13,228 nucleotides of DNA from an uncultured Synechococcus sp. (GTDB lineage: Bacteria > Cyanobacteriota > Cyanobacteriia > PCC-6307 > Cyanobiaceae), in the NCBI GenBank assembly GCA_913040905.1, contig CAJWIC010000021.1, positions 1 to 13,228 on the forward strand. Reading direction: 5' to 3'. A program made the position numbers and the translations under genes. Positions 6,101 to 13,228 of this stretch are shown here, piece after piece; within the stretch, counting starts at the first letter, position 1; every line of letters begins with the position of its first letter. Under the pieces are notes generated by a model. The model was not told the origin of the DNA and did no database searches. It saw only the letters and a program-made list of their open reading frames with translations.

Positions 6101-6111
6101 TTTTAAAACCA

Positions 6112-6483
6112 ATGCTCACTGGGAGCGACCTTCTCAACAAAGTCAAAGAGCTGGGTGATGTCAGCAAGTCCGATCTGGTTCGCGCCTGTGGATATGTCTC
6201 CAATAAAAAGGACGGCGGTGATCGTCTGAACTTCACAGCCTTCTACGAGGCACTTCTGGAAGCCAAAGGTGTCAGCCTCGGCACCACCGGCATCGGTGGA
6301 GTTGGCAAAGGCGGGCGCAAACTGAGCTATGTCGCCACCGTTCAAGGCAACGGAAACCTGCTGATTGGTAAGGCCTACACTGCACTTCTGGATCTCAAAC
6401 CCGGCGATGAGTTCGAAATCAAGCTGGGCCGTAAGCAGATTCGTCTGATGCCTGTTGGTGGGTCTGAAGAAGACGAAGAGTGA
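6112..6483 (+). CDS. Cyanobacterial AbrB-like transcription factor (cyAbrB)
   Basis: 123 residues from ATG 6112. The N-terminal half (5-55) has the cyanobacteria-specific helical part: LLNKVKELGDVSKSDLVRACGYVS, then RLNFTAFYEALLEAKG. The C-terminal half (70-115) carries the AbrB-type DNA-binding strands: LSYVATVQGNGNLLIGKAY, LKPGDEFEIKLGRKQIRL. Having the AbrB domain at the C-terminus is the known cyAbrB layout. An acidic tail (GSEEDEE) follows. These proteins are abundant DNA binders that control nitrogen, carbon and stress genes in cyanobacteria. Which of the two cyAbrB clades it belongs to was not decided. Transcription ends at the hairpin at 6543-6567. Confidence 0.9.
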   Translation: MLTGSDLLNKVKELGDVSKSDLVRACGYVSNKKDGGDRLNFTAFYEALLEAKGVSLGTTGIGGVGKGGRKLSYVATVQGNGNLLIGKAYTALLDLKPGDEFEIKLGRKQIRLMPVGGSEEDEE

Positions 6484-6542
6484 TGTTGAACAGGGCTCTC
6501 TGAGCCTGCTCAGAACAAGACAAACAACGCCAAATCCCTTCA

Positions 6543-6567
6543 GCCCTGGTCATTCCAGGGCTTTTTT
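6543..6567 (+). terminator. Intrinsic terminator after cyAbrB
   Basis: A perfect 7-bp stem GCCCTGG (6543-6549) pairs with CCAGGGC (6555-6561) around the loop TCATT, followed by six T (6562-6567). It lies 60 bp after the cyAbrB stop. The T-run is only on the plus-strand side, so it does not terminate the convergent trpA transcript in the same way. Confidence 0.9.
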
Positions 6568-6601
6568 GTGTCCACCCAATGCCACGATCCTTCAGCTTGG
6601 A

Positions 6602-7411
6602 TCAGTCAGCGGCGCTGCGAAGCTCCTTGCAGAATCGGCCGGCTTCCTCAGCAATCTGGCCCTCAGCAGCCGCCGCCATTCGCTTGACCAGCGCACTGCC
6701 AACAATGGCGCCGTCCGCTCCCCAACGGCCCACCTGACGCACCTGATCAGCGCCTGAGATGCCGAAACCAACGGCCACTGGAACCGCTGACGATTGCTTC
6801 AGCTCCTGCACAAGCCCTTCCACCCTGTTTTCCATCCGCGCCCGTTCTCCGGTGACACCGGTCACGCTCACCAGATAAGTGAAACCCCGGCTGCGTTGGC
6901 CAATCCGCACCATCCGGTCTGCCGGAGTCGTGGGTGCAACAAGCAGAACCAGATCCAGCCCCTGTTGTTCCGCGAGGGGCGACAGTCGTTCGGCTTCCTC
7001 CAGCGGCAGATCAGGAACCACAAGCCCGGCAGCTCCAGCCGCTGCAGCACGTTCACAGAACGCCTCCATGCCCACATTCAGCAACGGGTTGGAGTAAGTG
7101 AACAGAATCACAGGGATGGTGAGACGCCCCTTCAAAGAGGAGAGCATCTCCAACACCTTTCCGGGGGTTGTACCAGCAGCAAGAGCTCGCGATGCCGCGG
7201 CCTGAATCACAGGACCATCCGCAAGAGGATCGCTGTAGGGCATGCCCAGTTCCACCATGTCTGCCCCCGAGGCCTGGAGGCTCAGCAACACCTCTGACGT
7301 TGTCTCAAGATCAGGGTCTCCGGCCATCAGAAATGGCATCAAGGCCAGACGCTTCTCCTGCTGGAGCTGCTCAAAACGCTGAGCAATGGGTGACAACTTC
7401 TGGCTCGACAT
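6602..7411 (-). CDS. trpA: Tryptophan synthase alpha subunit
   Basis: 269 residues, ATG start, normal length for the family. It cleaves indole-3-glycerol phosphate to indole and glyceraldehyde-3-phosphate and passes indole to the beta subunit. The active-site block [15 protein letters not shown] contains Glu54 and Asp65, corresponding to E. coli Glu49 and Asp60. [15 protein letters not shown] (95-113 region), [13 protein letters not shown], and the phosphate-binding AVGFGISG and [10 protein letters not shown] are all present. It is the last gene of the minus-strand cluster ndhL, DUF3007, trpA, 35 bp after DUF3007. The beta subunit gene is not in the window. Confidence 0.97.
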   Translation of the reverse strand: MSSQKLSPIAQRFEQLQQEKRLALMPFLMAGDPDLETTSEVLLSLQASGADMVELGMPYSDPLADGPVIQAAASRALAAGTTPGKVLEMLSSLKGRLTIPVILFTYSNPLLNVGMEAFCERAAAAGAAGLVVPDLPLEEAERLSPLAEQQGLDLVLLVAPTTPADRMVRIGQRSRGFTYLVSVTGVTGERARMENRVEGLVQELKQSSAVPVAVGFGISGADQVRQVGRWGADGAIVGSALVKRMAAAAEGQIAEEAGRFCKELRSAAD

Positions 7412-7446
7412 CGCGACGCGAACGATCGGACTGCAACCCGGTGAGC

Positions 7447-7788
7447 CTATGAGCCAGAGGGCGCGTCGGATTCATCCATGCCGATCTTCTGCAGCAGGGC
7501 CTGCTGTTCCTCCGGGGGAAGCGCATCAAACCGTTTCTGCAGATCGTCTGCTTCCTGTTCGTCGTACACCTCCCGATAACGGCGGCGTTGCTCCATGTAA
7601 GTCATCTGACCGGTGACCACACGAAACAAGTAGGACCCCGTCCACACCACCACGATCAACACAAGCAGTGACTGGGCTGCAATCCCAGCGGAAAAACCCT
7701 CCAGGCCGAGCGCATCGAAGCCGACGTAGCCCACGCCACCAAGCAGCAGGACGATCAGGCCGATCAGAAGAACCTTGCCCCGGGTCAA
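7447..7788 (-). CDS. DUF3007 family membrane protein
   Basis: 113 residues from a TTG start one base after the ndhL stop (7790). Two hydrophobic segments at about 5-22 and 33-52 are followed by a conserved cytoplasmic-type tail: [31 protein letters not shown], then [15 protein letters not shown]. This matches DUF3007, a cyanobacterial and plastid-lineage family found next to ndhL in many genomes. Its exact role is not established here; the position suggests a link to thylakoid membrane complexes. Confidence 0.8.
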   Translation of the reverse strand: MTRGKVLLIGLIVLLLGGVGYVGFDALGLEGFSAGIAAQSLLVLIVVVWTGSYLFRVVTGQMTYMEQRRRYREVYDEQEADDLQKRFDALPPEEQQALLQKIGMDESDAPSGS

Positions 7789-7789
7789 C

Positions 7790-8041
7790 TCAGTTGTCTC
7801 CCTGGCCGCTGAGTCGGAAATTCAGGAATGGGGCGAAGACCACCATTCCAGGGAAGAACAGAAACACCAGGCCATAAACCAGAAGTCGCTCCACCTTGCC
7901 CATCCGCGTCCAGCGGCTGTTCATCCAGAAGAACAGCGCCAGAGGCACCACCAGCAGATAAAGACCGCCCAGCAGGGCGTAAGCCAGCACCACCAGCAGG
8001 GTGTCCTGAGGGATCGAGGAAGCCAGAGACTGCAGGTCCAA
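7790..8041 (-). CDS. ndhL: NAD(P)H-quinone oxidoreductase subunit L
   Basis: 83 residues from a TTG start. The membrane segments at about 12-40 and 53-73, with the joining stretch [21 protein letters not shown] and the end [11 protein letters not shown], are characteristic of NdhL (formerly IctA), a cyanobacteria- and chloroplast-specific membrane subunit of NDH-1, which drives cyclic electron flow, respiration and CO2 uptake. The start is weakly supported: no in-frame ATG lies upstream and no Shine-Dalgarno sequence is seen. Genes downstream are DUF3007 and trpA; divergent upstream is tRNA-Leu, 40 bp away. Confidence 0.9.
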   Translation of the reverse strand: MDLQSLASSIPQDTLLVVLAYALLGGLYLLVVPLALFFWMNSRWTRMGKVERLLVYGLVFLFFPGMVVFAPFLNFRLSGQGDN

Positions 8042-8066
8042 GATCTGAGGTCGAATGGGGGAAATC

Positions 8067-8072
8067 TAAGAT
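8067..8072 (+). promoter_or_regulatory. Possible -10 element of the tRNA-Leu gene
   Basis: TAAGAT lies nine bases before the first base of the tRNA, a fitting distance for a -10 box. The expected -35 region near 8044-8049 (TCTGAG) is a poor match, so the assignment is weak. Confidence 0.25.
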
Positions 8073-8081
8073 GTCCTGCAT

Positions 8082-8167
8082 GGGGGCATGGCGGAATCGG
8101 TAGACGCACGCGACTTAAAATCGTTTGGGCCGAAAGGCCTGTGGGGGTTCAAGTCCCCCTGCCCCCA
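8082..8167 (+). tRNA. trnL-UAA: tRNA-Leu (anticodon UAA), no intron
   Basis: A full class II tRNA of 86 bases folds by hand. The acceptor GGGGGCA (8082-8088) pairs with TGCCCCC (8160-8166), and A8167 is the discriminator. The D arm is 8091-8107. The anticodon stem-loop is 8109-8125 with TAA at 8116-8118. The long variable arm GGGCC-GAAA-GGCCT is at 8127-8140, and the T arm GGGGG-TTCAAGT-CCCCC at 8143-8159. CCA is not encoded. Pair 27:43 is a C/U mismatch. In many cyanobacteria this gene holds a group I intron in the anticodon loop; here the loop is uninterrupted. Confidence 0.96.
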
Positions 8168-8178
8168 CTCATCTGCAT

Positions 8179-8193
8179 CTGACGAGCCGTCAG
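8179..8193. repeat. Hairpin between tRNA-Leu and the thioredoxin-like gene end
   Basis: CTGACG (8179-8184) and CGTCAG (8188-8193) form a 6-bp stem with a 3-base loop, 11 bp after the tRNA and overlapping the stop codon of the convergent thioredoxin-like gene. No T-run follows on either strand, so it is not a standard terminator; it may still protect or process the transcript ends. Confidence 0.4.
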
Positions 8194-8492
8194 GCAGCCA
8201 GCAGCTCGCCCAGGCGGGTGCGGAACTCACCTTTGGGCATGCCGCCCTTGAGTTCCCCGTGAATGATGAAATCACCCTCCGGATCAGTAACAAGGAGATA
8301 CGTCGGCCAGCCCATCCCCTCCTTGTTGGGGTACTGCTTCAAGAGGATCTTGCGATATTTCCTGTACGCCTCCGTGTCCTGAAGCATCACCGACACGAAC
8401 TCGGCACCCAGCTCGCCAGCCACCTTGGCGTCGTAATGACTCATCCTGTGGCAGGTGCCGCAATCCTCTGAGCTGAACTTGATCACATGCAT
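8190..8492 (-). CDS. Thioredoxin-fold protein with CGTC active site
   Basis: 100 residues, ATG start. The redox motif Cys11-Gly-Thr-Cys14 (DCGTCHRM) lies near the N-terminus, and the cis-Pro of the fold is Pro63 in GWPTYLLV. The first strand of a full thioredoxin is short, so this is a compact thioredoxin-like protein rather than classic TrxA (which has CGPC). It probably exchanges dithiols in the cytoplasm; partner unknown. It starts 10 nt inside the end of pyrC, so its translation is likely coupled to the bicA-pyrC operon. Confidence 0.8.
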   Translation of the reverse strand: MHVIKFSSEDCGTCHRMSHYDAKVAGELGAEFVSVMLQDTEAYRKYRKILLKQYPNKEGMGWPTYLLVTDPEGDFIIHGELKGGMPKGEFRTRLGELLAA

Positions 8493-9514
8493 GGCTGGAG
8501 CCTCCAGGGCAGCGTCTCCCCAGCATGAAAGGGAACCAGTCCGTTCACCAACTTGGGCACGTGAACAGCAATCTTCTCAAGGGTGACCGTGTCGTTGTTC
8601 ACCGGCAGGCCGTAGAAGGCTGGACCGTTCAGGGAAGCGAACGCTTCGAGGTGATGCATCGCCTCTTCCTCGGCAAAAACCTGGGCATAGCTCTCCAGTG
8701 CATGGGGAGCATTGAAGATGCCGGCACAACCGCAGGAGGTCTCCTTGCCGGCTCTGGGGTGCGGGGCAGAGTCAGTGCCGAGGAAAAAGCGCGGATCGCC
8801 GCTGGTGGCCGCCCGCCGCAGGGCAAGGCGATGCTGCTCCCGTTTCACCACGGGCAGACAGTAGAAGTCGCTGCGCAAACCACCGAGGAACATGGCGTTG
8901 CGGTTGATCTGCAGGTGATGGGGGGTGATCGTGGCCGCCAGATTGCGGTCTGACGAGCCCACGAAATCGACGGCCTGCTCGGTGGTGATGTGCTCGAACA
9001 CCACCTTCAGCTCCGGGTGACGGGTCCGGAGAGACTTCAGATGCCGCTCGATGAACACCGCTTCCCGGTCGAACACATCGATCTCGGCATCCGTCACTTC
9101 TCCATGGATCAGCAGAGGCATGCCGATGGACTCCATCCGGCGCAGCACACTGGCGATCTGAGCCAGGTCGGTCACACCGGCGGCTGAATTGGTGGTGGCG
9201 TTGGCGGGGTAAAGCTTGGCTGCGGTGTAAATCCCCTCCTGGAATCCCCGCTCCAGATCATCGGGATCGGTGGTGTCCGTGAGGTAAGCGGTCATCAACG
9301 GCGTGAATGCCACCCCCTCAGGACAGGCCGAAAGGATCCGTTCGCGATACCGGCGCGCCGCATCCACCGATGTGACCGGTGGCCGCAGGTTGGGCATCAC
9401 GATGGCCCGACGAAAACAACGGGCTGTGTACGCCACAACCCGTTCCAGCATCTCCTCATCCCTGAGGTGGACATGCCAGTCGTCCGGAGCGGTGATCGTG
9501 AGCTGCTCAGCCAT
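8483..9514 (-). CDS. pyrC: Dihydroorotase
   Basis: 343 residues, ATG start, normal length for the type II (PyrC) enzyme. It closes N-carbamoyl-aspartate to dihydroorotate in pyrimidine synthesis. Metal and active-site residues are all visible: His14 and His16 in DWHVHLRD, Lys100 (the carboxylated lysine) in AAKLYP, His137 in LLIHGEV, His175 in VFEHITT, and Asp248 in LGTDSAPHP. The ATG lies 8 nt inside bicA, and the next gene starts 10 nt before its own stop, so it sits in the middle of a coupled three-gene operon. Confidence 0.97.
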   Translation of the reverse strand: MAEQLTITAPDDWHVHLRDEEMLERVVAYTARCFRRAIVMPNLRPPVTSVDAARRYRERILSACPEGVAFTPLMTAYLTDTTDPDDLERGFQEGIYTAAKLYPANATTNSAAGVTDLAQIASVLRRMESIGMPLLIHGEVTDAEIDVFDREAVFIERHLKSLRTRHPELKVVFEHITTEQAVDFVGSSDRNLAATITPHHLQINRNAMFLGGLRSDFYCLPVVKREQHRLALRRAATSGDPRFFLGTDSAPHPRAGKETSCGCAGIFNAPHALESYAQVFAEEEAMHHLEAFASLNGPAFYGLPVNNDTVTLEKIAVHVPKLVNGLVPFHAGETLPWRLQPCM

Positions 9515-11177
9515 GGGAGGGAAGCCCGTTCACCGCCAGGCGCAGAGCCGACAGACGATCGGAGGTGAGATGACTCTCCGGCAGACGCTCCAGCAGTTTC
9601 AGCTTGCGCAGGCGTTTCTCGGTGCTTCCGGAAACGCCCACCATGAACACGTCGCGGCCCACTTCCATGGCTTCTTTCACAGCATTCTCCAAAGCGATGG
9701 CAGCGGTCACCCCGAGATGGGAGACCTCCGAGAGGTCAAAAACCACGGCCTGGCAGTTTCCGATTGCGTTGTGCTCCCGGGAAATCGCCTTGGCGACACC
9801 GAAGATCATCGGACCAGCCAACTGGAACAGCAGCACCATGCCGGAGGCTCGATCCAGGAGCTGCTGCTCCTCTTCGTTGAGCTCAACATCGTCATCGGTG
9901 GTGCTGATGGTCTTCACCTTCCTCGACTGAAGCGTGCTCATTCGATCAATGGTGAGCACGTTGGCCACAAAGACACCGATTCCCACGGCCGTGATCAGAT
10001 CAACCAGCACGGTGAGAGCGATCACGCCGTAGGTAATCACCGCCGCTTTCACCGACAGATGGTGGGCCCGCTGCAGAAAATCCCAGTCGATGATGTCGAT
10101 CCCCACCTTCACGGCAATCCCTGCGAGCACCGCAAGGGGGATACGGGACGCCAACGGGGCTGCCAACAGCACCACAAGCATCAGCACCATGGCCCGCACA
10201 ATGCCGGACAGAGCTGTTCTGCCGCCGGACTGAATGTTCACCACCGTGCCCATGGTGGCTCCCGCACCTGGCATCGCTCCAAACAGACCGGACACCACAT
10301 TGGCCAGCCCCTGCCCGATCAATTCCTTGTTGGAGTTGTGTTCCGTGCGGGTCAGGCTGTCAGCCACCACGGAAGTCAACAGCGCATCAATGCAGCCGAG
10401 CATCCCCAGCACAGCGGCATCAATCACCATCAGTCGCAGCTGATCGCTGGAGAACGTCGGCAACTGGAAGGTGGGAAATGCAGCGGAAAATTCAGGGATC
10501 GTGCGCAGGTCAGCACTGCTGAACAGGCTGAGAGACAGCGCAGTGCCCGCCACCAAGGCGAGTAACTGGGGCGGGCAGACCTTCTTCACCGCCGAAGGCG
10601 TGAACCAGAGGATGGCCAGGGTGATCAGGGCCAACAGCAGTTCCATCGGCTGGGTTCCCTGCACCAACGCGGGTATCTCCTGCAGCGTCCCCATCACACC
10701 CCCCTTGGGTGTGGCCTGCCCCAGGAAAGGTCCCAGCTGCAGAAGCACCAGAATGATCCCGATGCCGGACATGAAGCCCGAGATCACCGTGTAGGGCATC
10801 ATCGTGACGTAACGCCCAAGCCGGAACAGTCCAAACAGGATCTGGAAGATCCCGGCCAGAACGCCGACGCTGAAGGCCATCGCCAGGGCCTGTTCGGGGC
10901 TATCGGCGGTGGCGGTGAAACTGATGATGACTGAGGTGAACACCACGGTCATCGGACCTGTGGGCTCGGAAATCAATGTGGGCGTCCCGCCAAACAGGGA
11001 TGCCACCAGACCGATGATCACCGCTCCCCAGAGACCGGCGGCAGCGCCGGCGCCGGACGCGATCCCGAAGGCCAATGCCATCGGTAGAGCTATCACCGCC
11101 GCTGTGACTCCGCCGAACACATCCCCTTTCAGGTTTGTGGCGTTGATGCGGTTCAGCACGATCCTGCCAAGGTTCAA
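9507..11177 (-). CDS. bicA: BicA-type sodium-dependent bicarbonate transporter (SulP family)
   Basis: 556 residues. Residues about 15-410 are the SulP membrane part, with landmark blocks [20 protein letters not shown] (26-45), [17 protein letters not shown] (63-79), [19 protein letters not shown] (126-144) and [20 protein letters not shown] (260-279), where Asp264 and Thr268 lie in the region known to bind Na+ in BicA. Residues about 446-556 are a cytoplasmic STAS domain ([21 protein letters not shown]). The blocks closely follow my memory of BicA from other cyanobacteria; it would import bicarbonate with Na+ for the carbon-concentrating mechanism. The start is a TTG supported by TAAGG nine bases upstream; a GTG at 11159 is possible. 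It leads the bicA-pyrC-thioredoxin operon. Confidence 0.93.
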   Translation of the reverse strand: MNLGRIVLNRINATNLKGDVFGGVTAAVIALPMALAFGIASGAGAAAGLWGAVIIGLVASLFGGTPTLISEPTGPMTVVFTSVIISFTATADSPEQALAMAFSVGVLAGIFQILFGLFRLGRYVTMMPYTVISGFMSGIGIILVLLQLGPFLGQATPKGGVMGTLQEIPALVQGTQPMELLLALITLAILWFTPSAVKKVCPPQLLALVAGTALSLSLFSSADLRTIPEFSAAFPTFQLPTFSSDQLRLMVIDAAVLGMLGCIDALLTSVVADSLTRTEHNSNKELIGQGLANVVSGLFGAMPGAGATMGTVVNIQSGGRTALSGIVRAMVLMLVVLLAAPLASRIPLAVLAGIAVKVGIDIIDWDFLQRAHHLSVKAAVITYGVIALTVLVDLITAVGIGVFVANVLTIDRMSTLQSRKVKTISTTDDDVELNEEEQQLLDRASGMVLLFQLAGPMIFGVAKAISREHNAIGNCQAVVFDLSEVSHLGVTAAIALENAVKEAMEVGRDVFMVGVSGSTEKRLRKLKLLERLPESHLTSDRLSALRLAVNGLPSHG

Positions 11178-11186
11178 GGTCTGTGA

Positions 11187-11191
11187 CCTTA
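11187..11191 (-). promoter_or_regulatory. Ribosome binding site TAAGG supporting the bicA TTG start
   Basis: On the minus strand TAAGG stands nine bases before the TTG at 11177-11175. The alternative GTG start at 11159 has AGGA only two bases upstream, too close to be usual. This favours the TTG. Confidence 0.5.
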
Positions 11192-11240
11192 GGCGGCATC
11201 CCAGCGAAGCAGAATCATCAACGAAGACGACCTTGCTCTG

Positions 11241-12350
11241 ATGCCCGAGCTCCCACCCTTTCTTCTTTACAGCCTTGAGGTGATCGGGGGGATCCTGCTG
11301 CTGTTCCTTGGAGGTGACCAGTTCGTCAAAGGGTCGGTGACCATCGCCACCCTGTGCCGGATCCCACAGCTTGTGATCGGCCTCACCGTTGTTGCCTTCG
11401 GCACGAGCGCCCCGGAACTGTTCGTCGGCGTCAGTTCAATCCTTCAGAACGCAGACGATCTTGCCGTCGGCAACGTTGTGGGGAGCAACATTTTCAACAT
11501 TCTGGTCGTCCTGGGCTGTTCAGCCCTGGTTTTTCCTTTACGCGTCGAGAGCCGCCTTGTGCGTCGCGACGTTCCAGTTCTCCTGGCCATTTCCTCCGCC
11601 GCATGGGGGATGGCTTCCGCCGGGCGAATGACATGGCAAGCGGGAGTGGCCTTGCTGATCGGCCTGATCATCAACACCGTCTGGGAAATCCGAACCTCAC
11701 TGGAAGACCATCAAGAGACTGTCGAAACATCAAATCTGCAACGGACTGGCTCGGGGTTCAGCCGAAGTTTGACGATCGCGCTGTTTCAGCTTGCTGTCGG
11801 CATCACCCTGCTTGTTGTGGGGTCGAAAACCTTGGTCAGCGGAGCCAGCTCGGCAGCTGCGTTTCTGAAGGTGCCCCCTGCAGTGATCGGCTTGACGATT
11901 GTGGCCACTGGCACATCCACGCCGGAACTGATCACCTCCGTTGTTGCAACCCTGAAAGGCAAGACCGATCTTGCCGTCGGCAATGTTGTTGGTAGCTGTC
12001 TGCTCAACCTTCTGATGGTTCTCGGAGGCTGCGCGGCCATCAGTGGCGGTACCGGGCTTCAGGTCAGTGCGGAACTGATTTCCGAGGACCTGCCGGTGAT
12101 GATGATTGCAACATTGGTCTGTCTGCCGATCTTCTGGACGCGGCGAAGCATCTCCAGGGTTGAAGGGGGAATCCTTCTGACCGCGTATGTCCTCTACCTA
12201 ACGGACAACGTCCTGCCGCGGACAGCTCTCGCGTCATGGCAAGACGAATTTCGTCTGGCAACGCTTTGCGTGGCCATGCCGATCCTCGTGATCGTGGTCG
12301 TCACGCAAGTGCTGATTCATCTGCGGTCGACGCAGGCGAGCCGGTCTTGA
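11241..12350 (+). CDS. CaCA-family Na+/Ca2+-type cation exchanger
   Basis: 369 residues, ATG start. About ten hydrophobic segments in two halves are joined by a short polar loop (150-175). The two inverted alpha-repeats are clear: GLTVVAFGTSAPEL (47-60) with AVGNVVGSNIFN (75-86), and GLTIVATGTSTPEL (217-230) with AVGNVVGSCLLN (245-256). The ion-binding Glu59 and Glu229 are present; the second repeat has Asn248 where the archaeal exchanger has Asp, and Cys-Leu-Leu in place of Asn-Ile-Phe. It would swap Ca2+ for Na+ (or H+) across the plasma membrane; which ion is driven cannot be told. Divergent from bicA across 63 bp, which suggests shared regulation around sodium. Confidence 0.88.
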   Translation: MPELPPFLLYSLEVIGGILLLFLGGDQFVKGSVTIATLCRIPQLVIGLTVVAFGTSAPELFVGVSSILQNADDLAVGNVVGSNIFNILVVLGCSALVFPLRVESRLVRRDVPVLLAISSAAWGMASAGRMTWQAGVALLIGLIINTVWEIRTSLEDHQETVETSNLQRTGSGFSRSLTIALFQLAVGITLLVVGSKTLVSGASSAAAFLKVPPAVIGLTIVATGTSTPELITSVVATLKGKTDLAVGNVVGSCLLNLLMVLGGCAAISGGTGLQVSAELISEDLPVMMIATLVCLPIFWTRRSISRVEGGILLTAYVLYLTDNVLPRTALASWQDEFRLATLCVAMPILVIVVVTQVLIHLRSTQASRS

Positions 12351-12361
12351 ACGTCTTCCAG

Positions 12362-12386
12362 CTCACACCGAAACGTGAGGTGTGAG
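12362..12386. repeat. Perfect 8-bp inverted repeat after the exchanger gene
   Basis: CTCACACC (12362-12369) pairs with GGTGTGAG (12379-12386) around a 9-base loop, 11 bp past the exchanger stop. There is no T-run, so it is either a weak or factor-dependent terminator or an operator for the DUF2231 genes downstream. Smaller dyads follow at 12404-12420 and 12415-12426. Confidence 0.5.
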
Positions 12387-12471
12387 ACGGATGGAGTTGT
12401 ATTTCATCATTCAAAGATGACCATCTGAAGCTCTCTGTTCATCCTTGGGTCGTGTGTCGCTCGGCCTGCCG

Positions 12472-12972
12472 ATGCTCGAGCTGCTTCCTCCACTCAACGA
12501 CAAAAACCTCCCCTGGCTCGACGTCATCCACCCGATCGTTGTGCATTTCGTGATCGCCATGGCGCTGATCACTGTTGTCTTTGATCTGATCGGGGTCCTC
12601 ACCAGGAAGAAGAACCTGTTTGAGGTCAGCTTCTGGAACCTGATCGTCGCCACGGTTGCGATCTTCGTCGCGATCATTTTTGGCCAGGTTGAGGCCGGGC
12701 TTGCCAATCCCTACGGAGCCTCACGAGACATCCTCAACTACCACAGCACCATTGGTTGGTCCCTGGCCGGAGTGCTGGCATTGCTCACCGGCTGGCGCTA
12801 TGTCGCCCGCCAGAAGGATCCCGCGGTGTTGCCGAAAGGATTCCTCGCCATTGATTTCGTCCTGGCGGGTCTGGTCTTCGCCCAGGTTTATCTCGGCGAC
12901 AAGCTCGTCTGGGTTTACGGCCTGCATACGGTTCCAGTGGTGGAAGCAATCCGTGAAGGGGTGCTGTCATGA
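12472..12972 (+). CDS. DUF2231 family membrane protein (first of pair)
   Basis: 166 residues from the ATG at 12472; an in-frame TTG 27 bases earlier has no ribosome site. Four hydrophobic segments lie at about 17-43, 54-73, 93-109 and 125-142. The family signature VIHPIVVHFVIAMALI (18-33) is present. His20, His25, His91 (NYHSTIGW) and His152 (YGLHTVP) lie in or next to membrane segments and look like possible haem or metal ligands, which is inference. The gene ends in an ATGA overlap with the second DUF2231 gene. In some cyanobacteria such pairs stand near terminal oxidase genes, but what lies right of this window is unknown. Confidence 0.8.
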   Translation: MLELLPPLNDKNLPWLDVIHPIVVHFVIAMALITVVFDLIGVLTRKKNLFEVSFWNLIVATVAIFVAIIFGQVEAGLANPYGASRDILNYHSTIGWSLAGVLALLTGWRYVARQKDPAVLPKGFLAIDFVLAGLVFAQVYLGDKLVWVYGLHTVPVVEAIREGVLS

Positions 12973-13228
12973 CCCTGTTCGCCGCGATTGCATCGCCGAT
13001 CAACGAGATCGCCGACTCCCTCGGCGCCAACAATCTTCCCTACGCGCTGCCCCTGCACCCGAACCTGGTGCATCTCACCATCGGGCTGTTCGCGATCGGG
13101 ATCGCCTTCGACTTCGCTGGCGCGTTTTACCCCCTGGAGAAACGACTCTTCCGCTTTCTGGCCCTGCCCGTGACCCGCAGCGGCTTTCACGATGTGGGCT
13201 GGTACAACCTGGTGGCCTGCAGCGGCAT
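12969..13228 (+). CDS. DUF2231 family membrane protein (second of pair), 3' end outside window
   Basis: The frame opens at ATG 12969, overlapping the preceding stop as ATGA, and runs off the window after about 86 residues. LPLHPNLVHLTIGLFAIGIAFDFAG (28-52) repeats the HP-x-x-VH pattern of the first gene, and GFHDVGWYNLVACSG begins the next segment. It is thus a second member of the same family, translated together with the first, perhaps forming a two-subunit membrane complex. The spacing between the His motifs and total length cannot be judged because the end is missing. Confidence 0.8.
   Translation, partial: MTLFAAIASPINEIADSLGANNLPYALPLHPNLVHLTIGLFAIGIAFDFAGAFYPLEKRLFRFLALPVTRSGFHDVGWYNLVACSG

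Noticed and set aside
6586..6603. GATCC / GGATC inverted repeat at the trpA stop codon
   Set aside because: Only five base pairs with an eight-base loop and no T-run on the trpA strand; too weak to call a terminator.
9303..10565. Open frame of 420 codons on the plus strand opposite pyrC and bicA
   Set aside because: Both minus-strand genes are strongly supported by active-site motifs. The plus-strand product is rich in His and Gln and without domains, so it is a shadow.
12359..12386. Possible Yfr1-like small RNA because of the CTCACAC string
   Set aside because: Yfr1 carries an ACTCCTCACAC core between two stems with a T-run at the end; here the string is part of a stem and no T-run follows.
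1..13228. Mobile elements, CRISPR arrays, prophage genes
   Set aside because: No transposase, integrase, phage protein, spaced direct-repeat array or attachment-site pair was found; the only tRNA has no integrase or duplicated end beside it.

Overview
The window reads as chromosome of a marine picocyanobacterium, most likely Synechococcus. The signs are a moderately GC-rich, tightly packed genome with many gene overlaps, and several genes typical of cyanobacteria: a BicA-type bicarbonate transporter, NdhL, a cyanobacterial AbrB regulator, a cytochrome c6-like protein, a group 2 sigma factor, and a Nif11-domain protein. No phage, transposon, CRISPR or rRNA was seen. The species assignment is inference from gene content.

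Left part (1-2201): the C-terminus of HisIE meets, tail to tail, a minus-strand group made of a DUF2214 membrane protein, a matrixin-like zinc protease that starts inside the DUF2214 stop codon, and an L,D-transpeptidase-like lipoprotein. An A+T-rich divergent spacer (2023-2201) separates this group from the next.

Centre-left (2202-6483): a plus-strand run begins with a group 2 sigma factor, then a YkvA/DUF1232 protein, a short conserved-looking protein of unknown role, the remains (or a split form) of a small secreted protein, and a PsiE-family membrane protein. PsiE collides with a minus-strand Nif11-cupin fusion; the two coding regions overlap by 221 bp and each reads into the antisense of the other. 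Next come a 77-residue hypothetical protein and a cytochrome c6-like electron carrier with an unusual haem-pocket residue, a convergent YCII-domain protein, and a cyAbrB regulator that ends in a clear intrinsic terminator.

Centre-right (6602-8167): the minus-strand cluster ndhL, DUF3007, trpA joins an NDH-1 membrane subunit to tryptophan synthesis. Divergent from ndhL is an intronless tRNA-Leu(UAA).

Right part (8190-13228): a minus-strand operon bicA, pyrC, thioredoxin-like gene has overlapping reading frames (8 and 10 nt), so translation is probably coupled. Divergent from bicA, only 63 bp away, is a CaCA-family Na+/Ca2+-type exchanger. The window ends in two overlapping DUF2231 membrane-protein genes, the second cut by the window edge.

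The most unusual items are the secreted-protein frame interrupted by two stops (3894-4142), the PsiE/cupin tail-to-tail overlap (4451-4671), the Nif11-cupin fusion, and the c6-like protein with Ile in place of the usual haem-pocket Gln.
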